Source of the DNA: an uncultured Sphingomonadales bacterium
GTDB lineage: Bacteria; Pseudomonadota; Alphaproteobacteria; Sphingomonadales; Rhodothalassiaceae
DNA length: 64,000 bases
Assembly (NCBI GenBank): GCA_947499155.1
Contig: CANMND010000008.1
Location: forward strand, 1-64,000
Direction: 5' to 3'
Shown here one piece after another: positions 17,641 to 27,717 of this stretch. A program made the position numbers and the translations under genes. Under the pieces are notes generated by a model. That model was not told the DNA's origin and did no database searches. It worked only from the letters and a program-made list of their open reading frames with translations. Position 1 is the stretch's first letter; each line of letters begins with the position of its first letter.

Positions 17641-19329
17641 ATGACATTTGGTATTTTTGAGGCCATAGGCGGGCTGGGACTTTTCATGCTTGCCCGCGAC
17701 ATGTTGACTGACGGCCTGAAAGCACTGGCTGGGCATGGTCTGCGCCAGTTGTTGTCACACTGGACGAGAACACCACTTCACGGCATTGCCAGCGGTGCCC
17801 TTTTGACTGCTTTGGTGCAATCTTCCAGCGCCATAACCATCACGATCATTGGCTTCGTCAATGCCGGAATCCTGACCATGCCTCAGGCGCTTGGGGTCGT
17901 CTTCGGCGCCAGTATCGGTACAACCATGACCAGTTGGCTGATCAGCCTGACCGGAATTGACATGAACATTGCCGCCTTTGCCCTGCCATTAATAGGGGTT
18001 GGAGCTTTGTTGGCGCTCTTTGGTGGCGGTGATGAAGAGGCAGCTCATGACCGCTTTTCAGGACTGGGGAAAACGCTGGCAGGCTTTGGACTGTTCTTTC
18101 TTGGCCTCTCCTTTCTTAAATCAGCATTTTCCGGTTATGAGGGCGAAATTGCGCTAACGGCCTTTGGCGATAGCGATATTCGCGGTATTGCCATAGTCAT
18201 CGCAATCGGTTTTCTCATAACTACCCTTACTCAATCGTCAAGTGTTGCAAATGCACTGATCATCACGGCAACCGTACAGGGCAGTCTCTCCCTGACGACA
18301 GCCGCAGCGGTCATGATTGGTGCTAATCTGGGCAGCACGTCCACCGCCATTTTTGCAAGCCTTCGTGCCACCCCTGCCGCACGGCGCGTCGCTGCAGGAC
18401 ATATTCTGCTGCATATCGCTACAGCTCTCACTGCCCTTTTAATTCTGCCTTTGTTGTTTATCATTGTCCGGCAAGCCGGGGACATGCTGGAAGTGGGTGC
18501 GGGACCTGCCTTTACACTCGCCCTTTTTCATACGGTCTACAATCTTTTGGGTATCGCGCTGCTTTATCCCTTCATCACACCGCTTGCAAACCGTCTGGAC
18601 CGTTTGTTCCGCTCCGCTGATGAAGACATCGCCATTCCACAGCATCTGGACAAAACCCTTTTAAGCACTCCCGTCCTTGCGCTTCCCGCTCTTGTAAAAG
18701 AGCTGACTCGCATGCGCATAGTCGTTGTCAATCTATCGATGGCGGCCTTCCAGCCTGCCGATTATAAGCCCGGAAGGTTGCTTGCCATGGCGCGAGGCGT
18801 TAAGGCTTTGGGCCAGTCAATAAGCCAGTTTGCCTTGAATCTCAGCATTGGCGGCATGCCGCGCAGGGAAGCAGAAGCCGTTCCGGCTGTTCTGCGTATC
18901 GCGCGCTATCTTGAAGAAAGCGCCAGCCATATTCCATCAATGGGAAGACTGCGCAGGGCGACAAAAGAGCTCCCCGCAGGACAGTCCAAATCCGCCCTTC
19001 TGACGGCACTTGAACATGCTCGGCTTTGCGCAGATCATGCCGGGTTGGCCACTTTGCCCTCGGCAGAAAGCCTGGAGGACGACCTCGCTTCATTTGAAAG
19101 CGCCTATAGCGTCGCCAAGGCCGCCCTTCTCCAGGATGGAGCGCAGGGAACAGTAGAGATCAACCAATTGGACAAGCTGCTGAATGGCTTGAGCACCACC
19201 CGACGCGCGACCGAACAGATTGTCAAGGCCGCCCGCACCATGATCGACCTGATCGACGTTACCAACGGCCATGATAAGCTCATGACAGATAACGCAGAAG
19301 ACCAGAAGCAGGTCATGGAGGATGCGTAA
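17641..19329 (+). CDS. Na/Pi cotransporter family protein with PhoU-like tail
   Basis: The 562-residue protein has two inverted repeats of the Na/Pi cotransporter domain (about 1-300). Both carry the QSSSA-type signature (LVQSSSAITITIIG and LTQSSSVANALIITAT). A cytoplasmic helical C-terminal region (about 340-545) resembles PhoU. The family imports phosphate with sodium (NptA) or, in some bacteria, tunes c-di-AMP or magnesium linked processes. ATG at 17641 matches the family start; 17593 is an in-frame alternative. Its stop overlaps the CorA start by one base, indicating a two-gene operon. Confidence 0.88.
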   Translation: MTFGIFEAIGGLGLFMLARDMLTDGLKALAGHGLRQLLSHWTRTPLHGIASGALLTALVQSSSAITITIIGFVNAGILTMPQALGVVFGASIGTTMTSWLISLTGIDMNIAAFALPLIGVGALLALFGGGDEEAAHDRFSGLGKTLAGFGLFFLGLSFLKSAFSGYEGEIALTAFGDSDIRGIAIVIAIGFLITTLTQSSSVANALIITATVQGSLSLTTAAAVMIGANLGSTSTAIFASLRATPAARRVAAGHILLHIATALTALLILPLLFIIVRQAGDMLEVGAGPAFTLALFHTVYNLLGIALLYPFITPLANRLDRLFRSADEDIAIPQHLDKTLLSTPVLALPALVKELTRMRIVVVNLSMAAFQPADYKPGRLLAMARGVKALGQSISQFALNLSIGGMPRREAEAVPAVLRIARYLEESASHIPSMGRLRRATKELPAGQSKSALLTALEHARLCADHAGLATLPSAESLEDDLASFESAYSVAKAALLQDGAQGTVEINQLDKLLNGLSTTRRATEQIVKAARTMIDLIDVTNGHDKLMTDNAEDQKQVMEDA

Positions 19330-20432
19330 TGGCAAAACCACGGAAGAAGCTTAGACGCCTGACAATTAAACGCCGCTCTAAACCCGGTGCATCACCCGGC
19401 ACCATGATTGCCGATCCCGAGGCTCTGGCCGGTCAAGTGCGCATGATCGCTTATGACAAGGACCGGATCGAAGAGTCTGCTGATGTTACCTTCGACATGA
19501 TTCGCTCTGCACAGGCCCAAGGACTTATGGTTTGGGTCGATGTAACGGGCCTTGGAAACATTGCCCTGATCGAAGAAATCGGCGCCTTGTTCGGGCTTCA
19601 CAAGCTGGCACTGGAGGATGTGGTCAATACCCATCAGCGACCCAAGACAGAAGACTTTGATGACCACATCTTCCTTGTTACGCGCATGCCCACTGGCACA
19701 CTGTCCGCCGACACGGAACAGGTCTCGCTGTTTTTGGGCAAAGGCTATGTGTTGACCTTTCAGGAGCGCCCCGGTGACTGTTTTGACCCTGTGCGCGACC
19801 GGTTGCGACGCGACAAGGGGCGCATCAGGGACTCTGGCGCGGACTATCTCGCTTACGGCCTGATTGATGCAGTGATTGATACCTATTTCCCTGTTCTTGA
19901 AGCCTATGGAGAACGCGTGGAAGAAATGGAATCTGAAATCACGCTGACTGTCCAATCTCATCTCGTCGAAGATATTCACAGGCTGAAACGCGAAATGCTG
20001 AGCCTCAGGCGGGCACTATGGCCGCAAAGGGAAATGGTCAATGCCCTTGCCCGTGATGACAGTCCCCTTGTTGAGCCCACCACGCGAATTTATCTCAGGG
20101 ATTGTTATGACCATGTGATCCAGTTGATGGATATGCTGGAGACCTACCGCGAAATCACGTCCGGCCTTTTGGATCTTTATCTGTCAATGGTGAGTACCAG
20201 ATTGAATGAAATCATGAAGGTGCTAACCATTATCGCCACCCTGTTCATCCCGCTTAGCTTTATCGCCGGGCTTTACGGCATGAATTTTGACCCCGATATG
20301 TCACCATGGAACATGCCGGAACTGAGTTGGTATTTTGGCTACCCGTTCGCCCTGGTTCTCATGCTGGGAACGGGGCTTGGTCTTCTTTGGTATTTGTGGC
20401 GCAAGAAATGGATTGGCGGCTCTGACGCGTAA
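19329..20432 (+). CDS. corA: CorA family magnesium transporter
   Basis: The 367-residue protein has a long acidic and helical cytoplasmic domain followed by two C-terminal membrane helices. The YGMN signature (316-319) lies at the end of the first, followed by MPELSWYFGYPFALVLMLG. It forms a pentameric Mg2+ channel in the inner membrane. The N-terminus is unusually basic (KKLRRLTIKRRSK). Coupling to the phosphate transporter gene suggests joint uptake of Mg2+ and phosphate, which is inference. Confidence 0.92.
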   Translation: MAKPRKKLRRLTIKRRSKPGASPGTMIADPEALAGQVRMIAYDKDRIEESADVTFDMIRSAQAQGLMVWVDVTGLGNIALIEEIGALFGLHKLALEDVVNTHQRPKTEDFDDHIFLVTRMPTGTLSADTEQVSLFLGKGYVLTFQERPGDCFDPVRDRLRRDKGRIRDSGADYLAYGLIDAVIDTYFPVLEAYGERVEEMESEITLTVQSHLVEDIHRLKREMLSLRRALWPQREMVNALARDDSPLVEPTTRIYLRDCYDHVIQLMDMLETYREITSGLLDLYLSMVSTRLNEIMKVLTIIATLFIPLSFIAGLYGMNFDPDMSPWNMPELSWYFGYPFALVLMLGTGLGLLWYLWRKKWIGGSDA

Positions 20433-20444
20433 CACTTTTTCGTC

Positions 20445-21260
20445 TTACGCCAAAACAGGATACGCCTCGGCCAAGCGGGGGCCGATACGGATTGGTTCGG
20501 CGCGAACGGCACGGCCTTGCGCGTTGCTTTCAACAAGCAGGCCGCAAATGGTTGGCTCCCCCAGTGACGGGGAAAAACGCGCCGACGGAATATGCCTGGT
20601 AAAGCGGCGCAAGGGTTCGTCCTTTTCCATCCCGATTATGGAATTATAGTCACCACACATTCCCGCATCGGTCTGATAAGCCGTTCCGCCGGACAGAATC
20701 TGGGTATCGGCAGTGGGGACATGGCTGTGAGTACCAACAACACAACTGACGCGCCCATCGGCGAAATGCCCCATGGCCATTTTCTCGCTTGTGGCCTCGC
20801 CATGAAAATCAATCATGCTGAAGGCAAGCTGTCCTGACAGCGGATGGCGTTTTATAATCTTGTCAGCAACGGCAAAGGGATCATCAAGAGGATTCATGAA
20901 AACCCGCGCCATCAGATTCATCACCAGCACCTTCTTGCCGCGCGGTGCATCAAAGATCCCGTATCCCTTGCCCGGCGCACTGTCAGGATAATTAGCCGGG
21001 CGCAAAAGTCTTGGCTCACTATCGATGTAAGACATGACTTCTTTCTGGTCCCAAACGTGGTTACCAGTGGTGATGACGTCGACACCTGCATCAAACAGGC
21101 TGACCGAAATCTCACCGGTAATGCCAAAGCCACCGGCTGCGTTTTCACCATTGACGACTACGAAATCCAGCTTCCAGTCCCGCCGCCACTCTGGCAGGGA
21201 CTCAATGACCTTCTGTCTGGCCGGGCGGCCAACAATGTCTCCGAGAAAAAGCACGCGCAT
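20445..21260 (-). CDS. YmdB-type metallophosphoesterase (TIGR00282 family)
   Basis: The 271-residue protein begins MRVLFLGDIVGRPARQ and carries the metal ligands in VVNGENAAGGFG, TGNHVWDQKE, IDFHGEATSEK and VGTHSHVPTAD. This is the DUF1385-free YmdB family of dinuclear metal phosphodiesterases; B. subtilis YmdB hydrolyses 2',3'-cAMP-type nucleotides. The start at 21260 follows GGAG; an in-frame extension to 21329 would run through the 6S RNA 3' end and is rejected. In many alphaproteobacteria a 5-formyltetrahydrofolate cyclo-ligase gene lies between zapA/6S and this gene. It is absent here. Confidence 0.9.
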   Translation of the reverse strand: MRVLFLGDIVGRPARQKVIESLPEWRRDWKLDFVVVNGENAAGGFGITGEISVSLFDAGVDVITTGNHVWDQKEVMSYIDSEPRLLRPANYPDSAPGKGYGIFDAPRGKKVLVMNLMARVFMNPLDDPFAVADKIIKRHPLSGQLAFSMIDFHGEATSEKMAMGHFADGRVSCVVGTHSHVPTADTQILSGGTAYQTDAGMCGDYNSIIGMEKDEPLRRFTRHIPSARFSPSLGEPTICGLLVESNAQGRAVRAEPIRIGPRLAEAYPVLA

Positions 21261-21316
21261 CGCACTGGCTCCATAAAACACGCCAAGCGATGCTGGCATA
21301 ACTGTTCCAGATGAAC

Positions 21317-21480
21317 GTGACGGGCCCACCCTGGCCGTGGGTCTAGTATTCCTCTGGCGCCTAAAGCACCAGGTGGGTGCCGCGATAGCTGAACCAGAGC
21401 CCAGCCAGAGACAGCTCCCTTAAGGAAGATTATCGCCCCAGGGACATACGAAGCCTCACGCGCCGAGTAGTACCCGTCAC
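21317..21480 (-). ncRNA. ssrS: 6S RNA
   Basis: The ends of this 164-base stretch pair perfectly, GTGACGGG at the 5' end (21480-21473) with CCCGTCAC at the 3' end (21324-21317). The interior folds back on itself with a central open region bounded by GCGATA and TATCGC, and an apical AGCTG/CAGCT stem. This is the one-hairpin-with-bubble shape of 6S RNA, which mimics an open promoter and sequesters sigma70 RNA polymerase. Its place directly downstream of zapA on the same strand is the classic 6S locus. The exact ends are inferred from pairing only. Confidence 0.75.
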
Positions 21481-21488
21481 TTGTATAT

Positions 21489-21791
21489 TTAGGCCTCCCT
21501 TAGCCTTACGGCAATCCCCTCAAGAGCTTTATTCGCGTTATTCAGGATCTCTACCGCCGCACGCTCCTGCTCGCCGGCCGCCCCATCCTTCCGCAATTCT
21601 CGCACTTCATCGGCCAAAAGCAGAGAGACCATCAACAATAGTCGGGCCTCACCCACCTGACCCAAGCGTGTGGAGAGGTCTAACGCCTTGGCATCAACTG
21701 TACGGGCAAGGTCTGCCAGTCTTTCTTCGTCCCCATCACGGCAGGATAGAGTATAATTCTGATGGTTGATCGTCACATTGATCTGAGCCAT
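21489..21791 (-). CDS. zapA: Cell division protein ZapA
   Basis: The 100-residue protein starts MAQINVTINHQNYTLSCRDGDEERLADLARTVD, the ZapA beta-hairpin/helix N-terminus. A long coiled-coil helix follows (about 55-98). ZapA crosslinks FtsZ filaments at the division site. It overlaps the upstream coiled-coil gene by TGATG, so the two are translationally coupled, and it is followed by 6S RNA. Confidence 0.92.
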   Translation of the reverse strand: MAQINVTINHQNYTLSCRDGDEERLADLARTVDAKALDLSTRLGQVGEARLLLMVSLLLADEVRELRKDGAAGEQERAAVEILNNANKALEGIAVRLREA

Positions 21792-22075
21792 CAGGCCGCA
21801 CTCCCGGTCAGTCGTTCCACCTGTTTAATTGTCCCGTCCAGGCGCATGGCAAACGCCGACTTTTGTTTTTGCAAGCGCGCCACATCCGATTCCAGATGAC
21901 TGATCCGCTCCGCCTGCCCGCGACATAGTGACCTCAGGCGCTCTGCCTCGCTCTTCAGCGCGGATCGTTCCTTATTGAACTCGGCCAAAGATTCTTCTAG
22001 CCGAGCAATAGTATTCATCAGCCGTGTCGATGCCATTTCAAGAGTTTCATTGGCTTCCACTTGCGCCACAGTCAT
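21791..22075 (-). CDS. Coiled-coil protein upstream of ZapA (ZauP-like, DUF4164)
   Basis: This 94-residue protein is nearly all coiled coil. Heptads run from about residue 12 to 85 (ARLEESLAEFNKERSALKSE, then HLESDVARLQKQKSAF). It has the position and coupling of Caulobacter ZauP, which works with ZapA to focus the Z-ring. ATG at 22075 is chosen, because a longer reading frame to 22399 would run through the tkt promoter and start. The assignment rests on synteny and coiled-coil nature, since such sequences are poorly conserved. Confidence 0.7.
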   Translation of the reverse strand: MTVAQVEANETLEMASTRLMNTIARLEESLAEFNKERSALKSEAERLRSLCRGQAERISHLESDVARLQKQKSAFAMRLDGTIKQVERLTGSAA

Positions 22076-22250
22076 ACCCTTTATTCCGTCGTGATCCGGA
22101 CTCCAGACTATGCGGCAGGGGGTGTCCTGGTCAATGAGCGGGAAAGCGGTTGACGCACGCGGGCGCGGGACGCATTGTGGCGCCAAATTCTGGCCCAGAC
22201 CTGCCGCCACAGCCTTCAAGCAGGCGGCGTGAGGAAATATACCGAGCACC

Positions 22251-24254
22251 ATGCCCGATACACCCCTTGAGATTGTTACGCACGACGATATGGCCAACGC
22301 CATCCGTGCCCTGTCCATGGACGCAGTGGAAAAAGCCAATTCCGGCCATCCTGGCATGCCGATGGGCATGGCCGATGTCGCCACTGTCCTTTTCAGCAAA
22401 TTTCTGCGATTCGACCCAAAGCGCCCTGATTGGCCCGACCGCGACCGATTCGTCCTGTCGGCGGGCCATGGCTCGATGCTGCTTTATTCGCTGCTTTATC
22501 TGACCGGCTACGAAAAGCCCGATCTAGATGATATCCGGAACTTCCGCCAGCTCCATTCGCCTACTGCCGGTCACCCTGAATATGGCGAAATGCCGGGGAT
22601 CGAGACGACCACCGGTCCGCTTGGCCAAGGGCTGGCGACTGCCGTCGGGATGGCTATGGCCGAGCGTATCGAAGCCACACGCAATCCCGGACTGTCTGAC
22701 CATCACACCTATGTCATTGCCGGAGACGGTTGCCTGATGGAGGGCATCAGTCACGAAGCCGCGTCTTTGGCCGGTCACCTGAAACTGGGTCGCCTGATCG
22801 TTCTGTATGACGACAATGGCATTTCCATTGATGGCCCGACCGATCTTGCTTTCTCGGATGATAGCCGAATGCGGTTTGATTCATATGGCTGGCATACATC
22901 CAGTGTAGATGGCCATGATGCAGATGCGGTCGAAGCCGCCATTGAAGAAGCCCTGCGCGATGACCGACCGTCGCTGATTGCCTGTCGCACCACCATTGGT
23001 TTTGGTTCGCCCAACAAGTCAGGCAAGGCCTCAAGCCATGGCTCCCCGCTTGGCGCTGACGAAATTGCCCTTGCTCGTGAGAGCCTGGGCTGGACACACG
23101 CACCCTTCGATATCCCGACAGATATCCTGAACGCGTGGCGTGACACCGGCCTCAGATCAAAAGTCGAAGCAGACGGCTGGTACGCACGGGTTAATGCACT
23201 GGACAGTGCCCATCGTACGGAACTGGAACGCCGTCTGTCCGGCGCACTGCCTGATGACTTCGACAAGGCCATAGACACCTATATCGATACTCTAGTTGAG
23301 AACCCGGTGAAAGTCGCGACCAGAAAAGCATCCGAAATGGCGCTTGAGGTGATCAACAAGGCCACACCCGATACCATTGGTGGCTCGGCCGATCTCACCG
23401 GCTCCAACAATACACTGACGAAAGACCTGGGAATACTGACCGCCGATGATTTCAGTGGCCGCTATATCCATTATGGCGTTCGCGAGCACGCAATGGCGGC
23501 AGCCATGAACGGCATAGCGCTCCATGGCGGGTTCATCCCCTATGGCGGCACATTCCTTGTCTTCACCGATTACTGCCGACCGGCTATCCGCTTGTCCGCC
23601 TTGATGAAACAACGGGTTATCTATGTCATGACCCATGATTCCATCGGCCTTGGCGAAGATGGCCCCACCCACCAGCCGGTGGAACATGTGGCGTCCTTGC
23701 GCGCCATGCCCAATCTTCACGTCTTCCGTCCGGCCGATGCGGTAGAAACGGCAGAGTGCTGGCAGATTGCCCTTAAAGCAACGGGGACGCCTTCCGTTCT
23801 CGCCCTGACCAGACAAGGGCTGCCACAGGTGCGCCTTAAAAAATCCAAGGAAAACCTGTCGGCTCGTGGCGGCTATATCCTGCGCGAGGCTGACAAGGGC
23901 GAGGCCAAGGTTATTCTGATCGCCACCGGATCAGAAGTGGGTCTCGCTCTTGATGCTCGAGACGCCTTGCAGGCAGACGGTATTCCAACCCGTCTCGTCT
24001 CCATGCCCGCAACCGACTTGTTCGACGCACAGGCCGATGATTATAGAGCATCGGTTCTGGGCGATGACCTGGACGGTGTCACCCGCGTCGCCATCGAGGC
24101 CGGAAGCCCGTTCGGGTGGGAGCGTTATGTGGGCCGCGATGGTCTGATCATCGCCATGCCCGGCTTTGGTGCATCCGCACCAGCCGAAGATCTTTTCCGG
24201 CATTTCGGCTTTACTACAGATGCCATTGTAAATTCCATTAAGTCGCGGCTATAG
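22251..24254 (+). CDS. tkt: Transketolase
   Basis: The 667-residue enzyme has the full transketolase set. ThDP is bound by the [13 protein letters not shown] segment with the NNG-like DDNGISIDG loop. Substrate and catalysis residues lie in [46 protein letters not shown] and [19 protein letters not shown]. It transfers two-carbon units between pentose and triose/hexose phosphates. It is divergent from the zauP-zapA operon and is followed 41 bases later by gap, forming a central-carbon cluster. Confidence 0.96.
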   Translation: MPDTPLEIVTHDDMANAIRALSMDAVEKANSGHPGMPMGMADVATVLFSKFLRFDPKRPDWPDRDRFVLSAGHGSMLLYSLLYLTGYEKPDLDDIRNFRQLHSPTAGHPEYGEMPGIETTTGPLGQGLATAVGMAMAERIEATRNPGLSDHHTYVIAGDGCLMEGISHEAASLAGHLKLGRLIVLYDDNGISIDGPTDLAFSDDSRMRFDSYGWHTSSVDGHDADAVEAAIEEALRDDRPSLIACRTTIGFGSPNKSGKASSHGSPLGADEIALARESLGWTHAPFDIPTDILNAWRDTGLRSKVEADGWYARVNALDSAHRTELERRLSGALPDDFDKAIDTYIDTLVENPVKVATRKASEMALEVINKATPDTIGGSADLTGSNNTLTKDLGILTADDFSGRYIHYGVREHAMAAAMNGIALHGGFIPYGGTFLVFTDYCRPAIRLSALMKQRVIYVMTHDSIGLGEDGPTHQPVEHVASLRAMPNLHVFRPADAVETAECWQIALKATGTPSVLALTRQGLPQVRLKKSKENLSARGGYILREADKGEAKVILIATGSEVGLALDARDALQADGIPTRLVSMPATDLFDAQADDYRASVLGDDLDGVTRVAIEAGSPFGWERYVGRDGLIIAMPGFGASAPAEDLFRHFGFTTDAIVNSIKSRL

Positions 24255-24295
24255 ACTTCAGGTATGAACCCGCTACAGAGAATCGAGGGACAAAC

Positions 24296-25303
24296 ATGAC
24301 CATTCGCATTGCTATTAACGGTTTTGGCCGTATCGGCCGTCTTGTTTTGCGCGCAATCGAGGAATCGGACCGCAAGGATGTTGAGGTTGTCGCCATCAAC
24401 GATCTGGGCGACGCCAGCATGAATGCCTATCTTTTAAAGCATGATAGCGTTCATGGACGTTTTCCCGGCGAAGTGACGTCATCCGACGGCGAAATGACCG
24501 TCAAAGGTCGTAAGGTCAAAGTTTTGGCAGACCGCGATCCGGCCAATCTTCCCTGGGGCGACCTGAATGTTGACGTGGTTATGGAATGCACGGGCCGTTT
24601 CACGTCCAGTGAGCAGGCCGAAGCCCATCTGAAGGGTGGTGCAAAAAAGGTCCTGATTTCTGCACCGGCATCCAATGTGCCCCTGACCGTTGTTTATGGT
24701 GTTAATGACGACCAGATAAAGGCCGAGCATAAAATCATCTCCAACGCGTCCTGCACCACCAACTGTCTTGCACCTGTTGCCAAGATTCTGCACGACAATC
24801 TGACAATTGAACGTGGTTACATGACCACGGTTCACGCCTATACCGCTGACCAGAACCTGCAGGACGGCGTTCATTCTGATCCACGTCGCGCCCGCGCTGC
24901 TGCCTTGTCCATGATCCCGACCAGCACCGGCGCTGCCAAGGCCGTTGGCCTGGTCCTGCCCGAGCTTTTGGGCAAGCTGCATGGTTCTGCCGTCCGCGTC
25001 CCCACACCGAACGTATCGCTCGTTGACCTCAAGGTGAATGTGACAAAGCCCACTACGAAAGAGGCCGTCAACGAAATGATGACAAAGGCTGCGGCAGGCC
25101 CGATGAAGGGTATTCTTGAGATCATCACCGATCCGGCCGTTTCCATCGATTTCAACCACTGCCCGGCCAGCTCCAGCTTTGATGTAAGCGGGACGGAAGT
25201 GATCGACGGCACCTTCGTACGTGTCCTGTCGTGGTATGACAACGAGTGGGGCTTTGCCAACCGCATGGTGGATACAGCCCTTAAAATGGCGACAGCGCGC
25301 TAA
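24296..25303 (+). CDS. gap: Type I glyceraldehyde-3-phosphate dehydrogenase
   Basis: The 335-residue enzyme has an N-terminal NAD fold, [17 protein letters not shown], catalytic Cys153 in [12 protein letters not shown], and the conserved [13 protein letters not shown] and [13 protein letters not shown] segments. It converts glyceraldehyde-3-phosphate to 1,3-bisphosphoglycerate, reversibly. An Asn-Asp pair (INDLGD) around residue 33 suggests NAD preference, which is inference. A terminator separates it from pgk. Confidence 0.96.
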   Translation: MTIRIAINGFGRIGRLVLRAIEESDRKDVEVVAINDLGDASMNAYLLKHDSVHGRFPGEVTSSDGEMTVKGRKVKVLADRDPANLPWGDLNVDVVMECTGRFTSSEQAEAHLKGGAKKVLISAPASNVPLTVVYGVNDDQIKAEHKIISNASCTTNCLAPVAKILHDNLTIERGYMTTVHAYTADQNLQDGVHSDPRRARAAALSMIPTSTGAAKAVGLVLPELLGKLHGSAVRVPTPNVSLVDLKVNVTKPTTKEAVNEMMTKAAAGPMKGILEIITDPAVSIDFNHCPASSSFDVSGTEVIDGTFVRVLSWYDNEWGFANRMVDTALKMATAR

Positions 25304-25321
25304 AGGGCGTACATGACAAAT

Positions 25322-25359
25322 AAAAAGGCGGTTGCACATTTCTGGCAGCCGCCTTTTTT
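25322..25359 (+). terminator. Terminator between gap and pgk
   Basis: AAAAAGGCGG (25322-25331) pairs with CCGCCTTTTTT (25349-25359) around a 17-base loop. Placed inside the cluster, it may only partially separate gap from pgk. Confidence 0.85.
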
Positions 25360-25408
25360 CTAAAGCAAACTGGATCCGTGATTCAGATCAAGAGACGAGG
25401 CGGTTACA

Positions 25409-26617
25409 ATGGCAGCTTTCAAACGTATTTCCGATATGGGTGACTTAAGCGGAAAAGTGGCGCTGGTACGTGTTGATTTCAATGTGCCCATGTCCAGTGG
25501 CGTCGTTGCAGACGATACCCGCATTCGCGCCGCCATCCCCACTATTCAGGCTCTATTGGCCAAGGATGCAAAAGTTGTTTTGATGTCTCATTTCGGCAGG
25601 CCCAAGGGTGAAGTGAACCCGAAGATGAGTCTGCGCCCGCTTGTGGAGCCTCTTGAACACGCACTGGGAGAAGCAGTGACCTTTGGTGAGGATACCATTG
25701 GCGACCCTGCACGCAAGGCTGTGGCAGGCGACACCCGCGTCGTCTTGCTGGAAAACCTGCGCTTTCACCAAGGCGAAGAGGCCAATGACCCGGCATTTGC
25801 CAAGGCGCTTGCCTCCCTTGGCGATCTTTATGTGAATGATGCGTTTTCTGCTGCACACCGCGCTCACGCCTCAACGGAAGGGATAGCCCATATCCTGCCA
25901 TCCTGTGCCGGGGAAACCATGGCGATGGAACTGGATGCGCTTGAAAACGCTCTTGGCAGCCCGCAACATCCTGTCGTCGCCATTGTCGGAGGGGCCAAGG
26001 TCTCATCAAAACTCAATGTTCTCACCAACCTGGTGGAAAAGGTCGATCATCTGATCATCGGCGGCGGCATGGCCAACACATTCCTTTTCGCAAAGGGCAT
26101 TGCCATTGGCGCATCTTTGGCTGAACGCGATCTGGCGGATACGGCCCGTGAAATTATGGTGCGAGCAGACACACATGGCTGCACCATTCACCTGCCTACA
26201 GATGGCGTGGCGACAAAGGAATTTGCGGAAAATGCCCCGCATCGCATAACTGCTGTCACCGATATCCGTGAGGACGAAATGATCCTGGATGTAGGACCAC
26301 AGACTGTTGACGCCTTGAATGCGGTTCTGGGACAGGCCAAAACGCTGGTCTGGAACGGCCCAATGGGAGCTTTTGAGATGAAGCCCTTTGATCGCGCTAC
26401 GGTGGCGCTGGCCGTAGAGGCGGCAAAGCTTACACGTGCCGGTTCATTGCTGAGCGTTGCAGGCGGTGGCGACACGGTATCTGCCCTAAGTCTTGCAGGC
26501 GTTGTGGGAGACTTTTCCCATGTATCAACGGCTGGCGGGGCGTTTCTTGAATGGATGGAAGGCAAGGTCCTCCCCGGCATTGCTGCTCTCACCCAATCAG
26601 ACATGAGGCATGAATGA
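25409..26617 (+). CDS. pgk: Phosphoglycerate kinase
   Basis: The 402-residue two-domain kinase has VRVDFNVPM near the N-terminus, [21 protein letters not shown], the hinge [10 protein letters not shown], and the nucleotide-binding GPMGAFE and SVAGGGDT near the C-terminus. It makes ATP from 1,3-bisphosphoglycerate in glycolysis and runs in reverse for gluconeogenesis. Confidence 0.96.
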   Translation: MAAFKRISDMGDLSGKVALVRVDFNVPMSSGVVADDTRIRAAIPTIQALLAKDAKVVLMSHFGRPKGEVNPKMSLRPLVEPLEHALGEAVTFGEDTIGDPARKAVAGDTRVVLLENLRFHQGEEANDPAFAKALASLGDLYVNDAFSAAHRAHASTEGIAHILPSCAGETMAMELDALENALGSPQHPVVAIVGGAKVSSKLNVLTNLVEKVDHLIIGGGMANTFLFAKGIAIGASLAERDLADTAREIMVRADTHGCTIHLPTDGVATKEFAENAPHRITAVTDIREDEMILDVGPQTVDALNAVLGQAKTLVWNGPMGAFEMKPFDRATVALAVEAAKLTRAGSLLSVAGGGDTVSALSLAGVVGDFSHVSTAGGAFLEWMEGKVLPGIAALTQSDMRHE

Positions 26618-26715
26618 TCGCACCCCCGACAACGGAACGCGGCATATGATTGCCTGTACTGCACCACTTTAGTATGAACTGTTGAAAGTCACACTTTCAT
26701 GGAAAGGGACGTCGC

Positions 26716-27636
26716 ATGAAACTCACCCGTACGGTCAAGAATATCCTGTCCTGGTACGAGGGGGACAATCCCGGTAGCAAGGCCAATCTTGCCCGTATCC
26801 TGATGAACGGCAAGCTTGCCGGTACCGGTAAAATGGTCATCCTGCCTGTTGATCAAGGCTTCGAACACGGACCCGCTCGGTCTTTTGCACCAAATCCTGC
26901 AGCCTATGATCCCCATTATCATTTCCAGCTTGCCATTGACGCCGGATTGAACGCGTTTGCCACACCGCTTGGCATGATCGAAGCAGGTGCCGATACCTTC
27001 GCAGGCCAAATCCCCCTGATTTTGAAGGTAAACAGCTCCAACAGCTGGGCACAGGATCGCGACCAGGCAATTTACGGTACTGTGGACGATGCCCTGCGCC
27101 TTGGTTGTTCGGCCATTGGATTCACCATGTATCCAGGGTCAGATCATTTCAACGAGATGATCGAGGAAATTCGTGAAATGTCCGCTGAAGCCAAGGCTGC
27201 TGGTCTGGCTGTCGTCGTCTGGAGCTATCCTCGTGGCGGCAAACTTACCGCTGTCGAAGAAACCGCGATGGATGTCTGTGCTTATGCGGCTCACCTTGCA
27301 GCGCTTATCGGTGCCCATATCATCAAGGTGAAACTGCCATCAGATCATCTGGCACAGCCCGACGCCAAAAAGGTCTATGAGGCAGAAAAGATTGATATCT
27401 CCACACAGGCGGCCCGTGTAAGCCATGTCATGCAATCGGTCTTCAACAACCGTCGTCTCGTCGTCTTCTCTGGTGGCGCTAAAAAGGGTGCAAACAGCGT
27501 CTATGACGATGCAGTTGCCATCCGCGACGGTGGCGGCAATGGCTCGATCATCGGGCGCAATACCTTCCAGCGTCCCCGTGAAGAGGCGCTTGAGATGCTT
27601 GGCAAGATTGTCGATATTTACAAGGGCAAGGCATAA
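26716..27636 (+). CDS. fbaB: Class I fructose-bisphosphate aldolase, DhnA type
   Basis: The 306-residue enzyme has VILPVDQGFEHGP, AFATPLGMIEAGAD, LKVNSSNSW and a Schiff-base lysine in the strand IIKVKLPSD. This is the DhnA (FbaB) class I family rather than the class II metal enzyme or the animal-type class I enzyme. It cleaves fructose-1,6-bisphosphate without metal. With tkt, gap and pgk it completes the lower trunk of sugar phosphate metabolism. ATG at 26716 follows AAAGGGACG. Confidence 0.93.
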   Translation: MKLTRTVKNILSWYEGDNPGSKANLARILMNGKLAGTGKMVILPVDQGFEHGPARSFAPNPAAYDPHYHFQLAIDAGLNAFATPLGMIEAGADTFAGQIPLILKVNSSNSWAQDRDQAIYGTVDDALRLGCSAIGFTMYPGSDHFNEMIEEIREMSAEAKAAGLAVVVWSYPRGGKLTAVEETAMDVCAYAAHLAALIGAHIIKVKLPSDHLAQPDAKKVYEAEKIDISTQAARVSHVMQSVFNNRRLVVFSGGAKKGANSVYDDAVAIRDGGGNGSIIGRNTFQRPREEALEMLGKIVDIYKGKA

Positions 27637-27661
27637 GCGTCATCCCGTCACTAAAAAACAA

Positions 27662-27692
27662 ACCGCCCTGCTCAATATTTTTGCAGGGCGGT
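27662..27692. terminator. Hairpin after fbaB
   Basis: A perfect 9-bp stem, ACCGCCCTG (27662-27670) with CAGGGCGGT (27684-27692), lies between fbaB and thiE. The U-tract is on the minus-strand side (AAAAAAC precedes the stem), so its direction as a terminator is unclear. It could also be a processing or attenuation structure. Confidence 0.5.
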
Positions 27693-27717
27693 ACAGTCAT
27701 GAAAGACAAAGGCACAC

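Noticed and set aside
27637-27717. TPP riboswitch before thiE
   Set aside because: No CUGAGA-type motif; only a simple hairpin with unclear direction.
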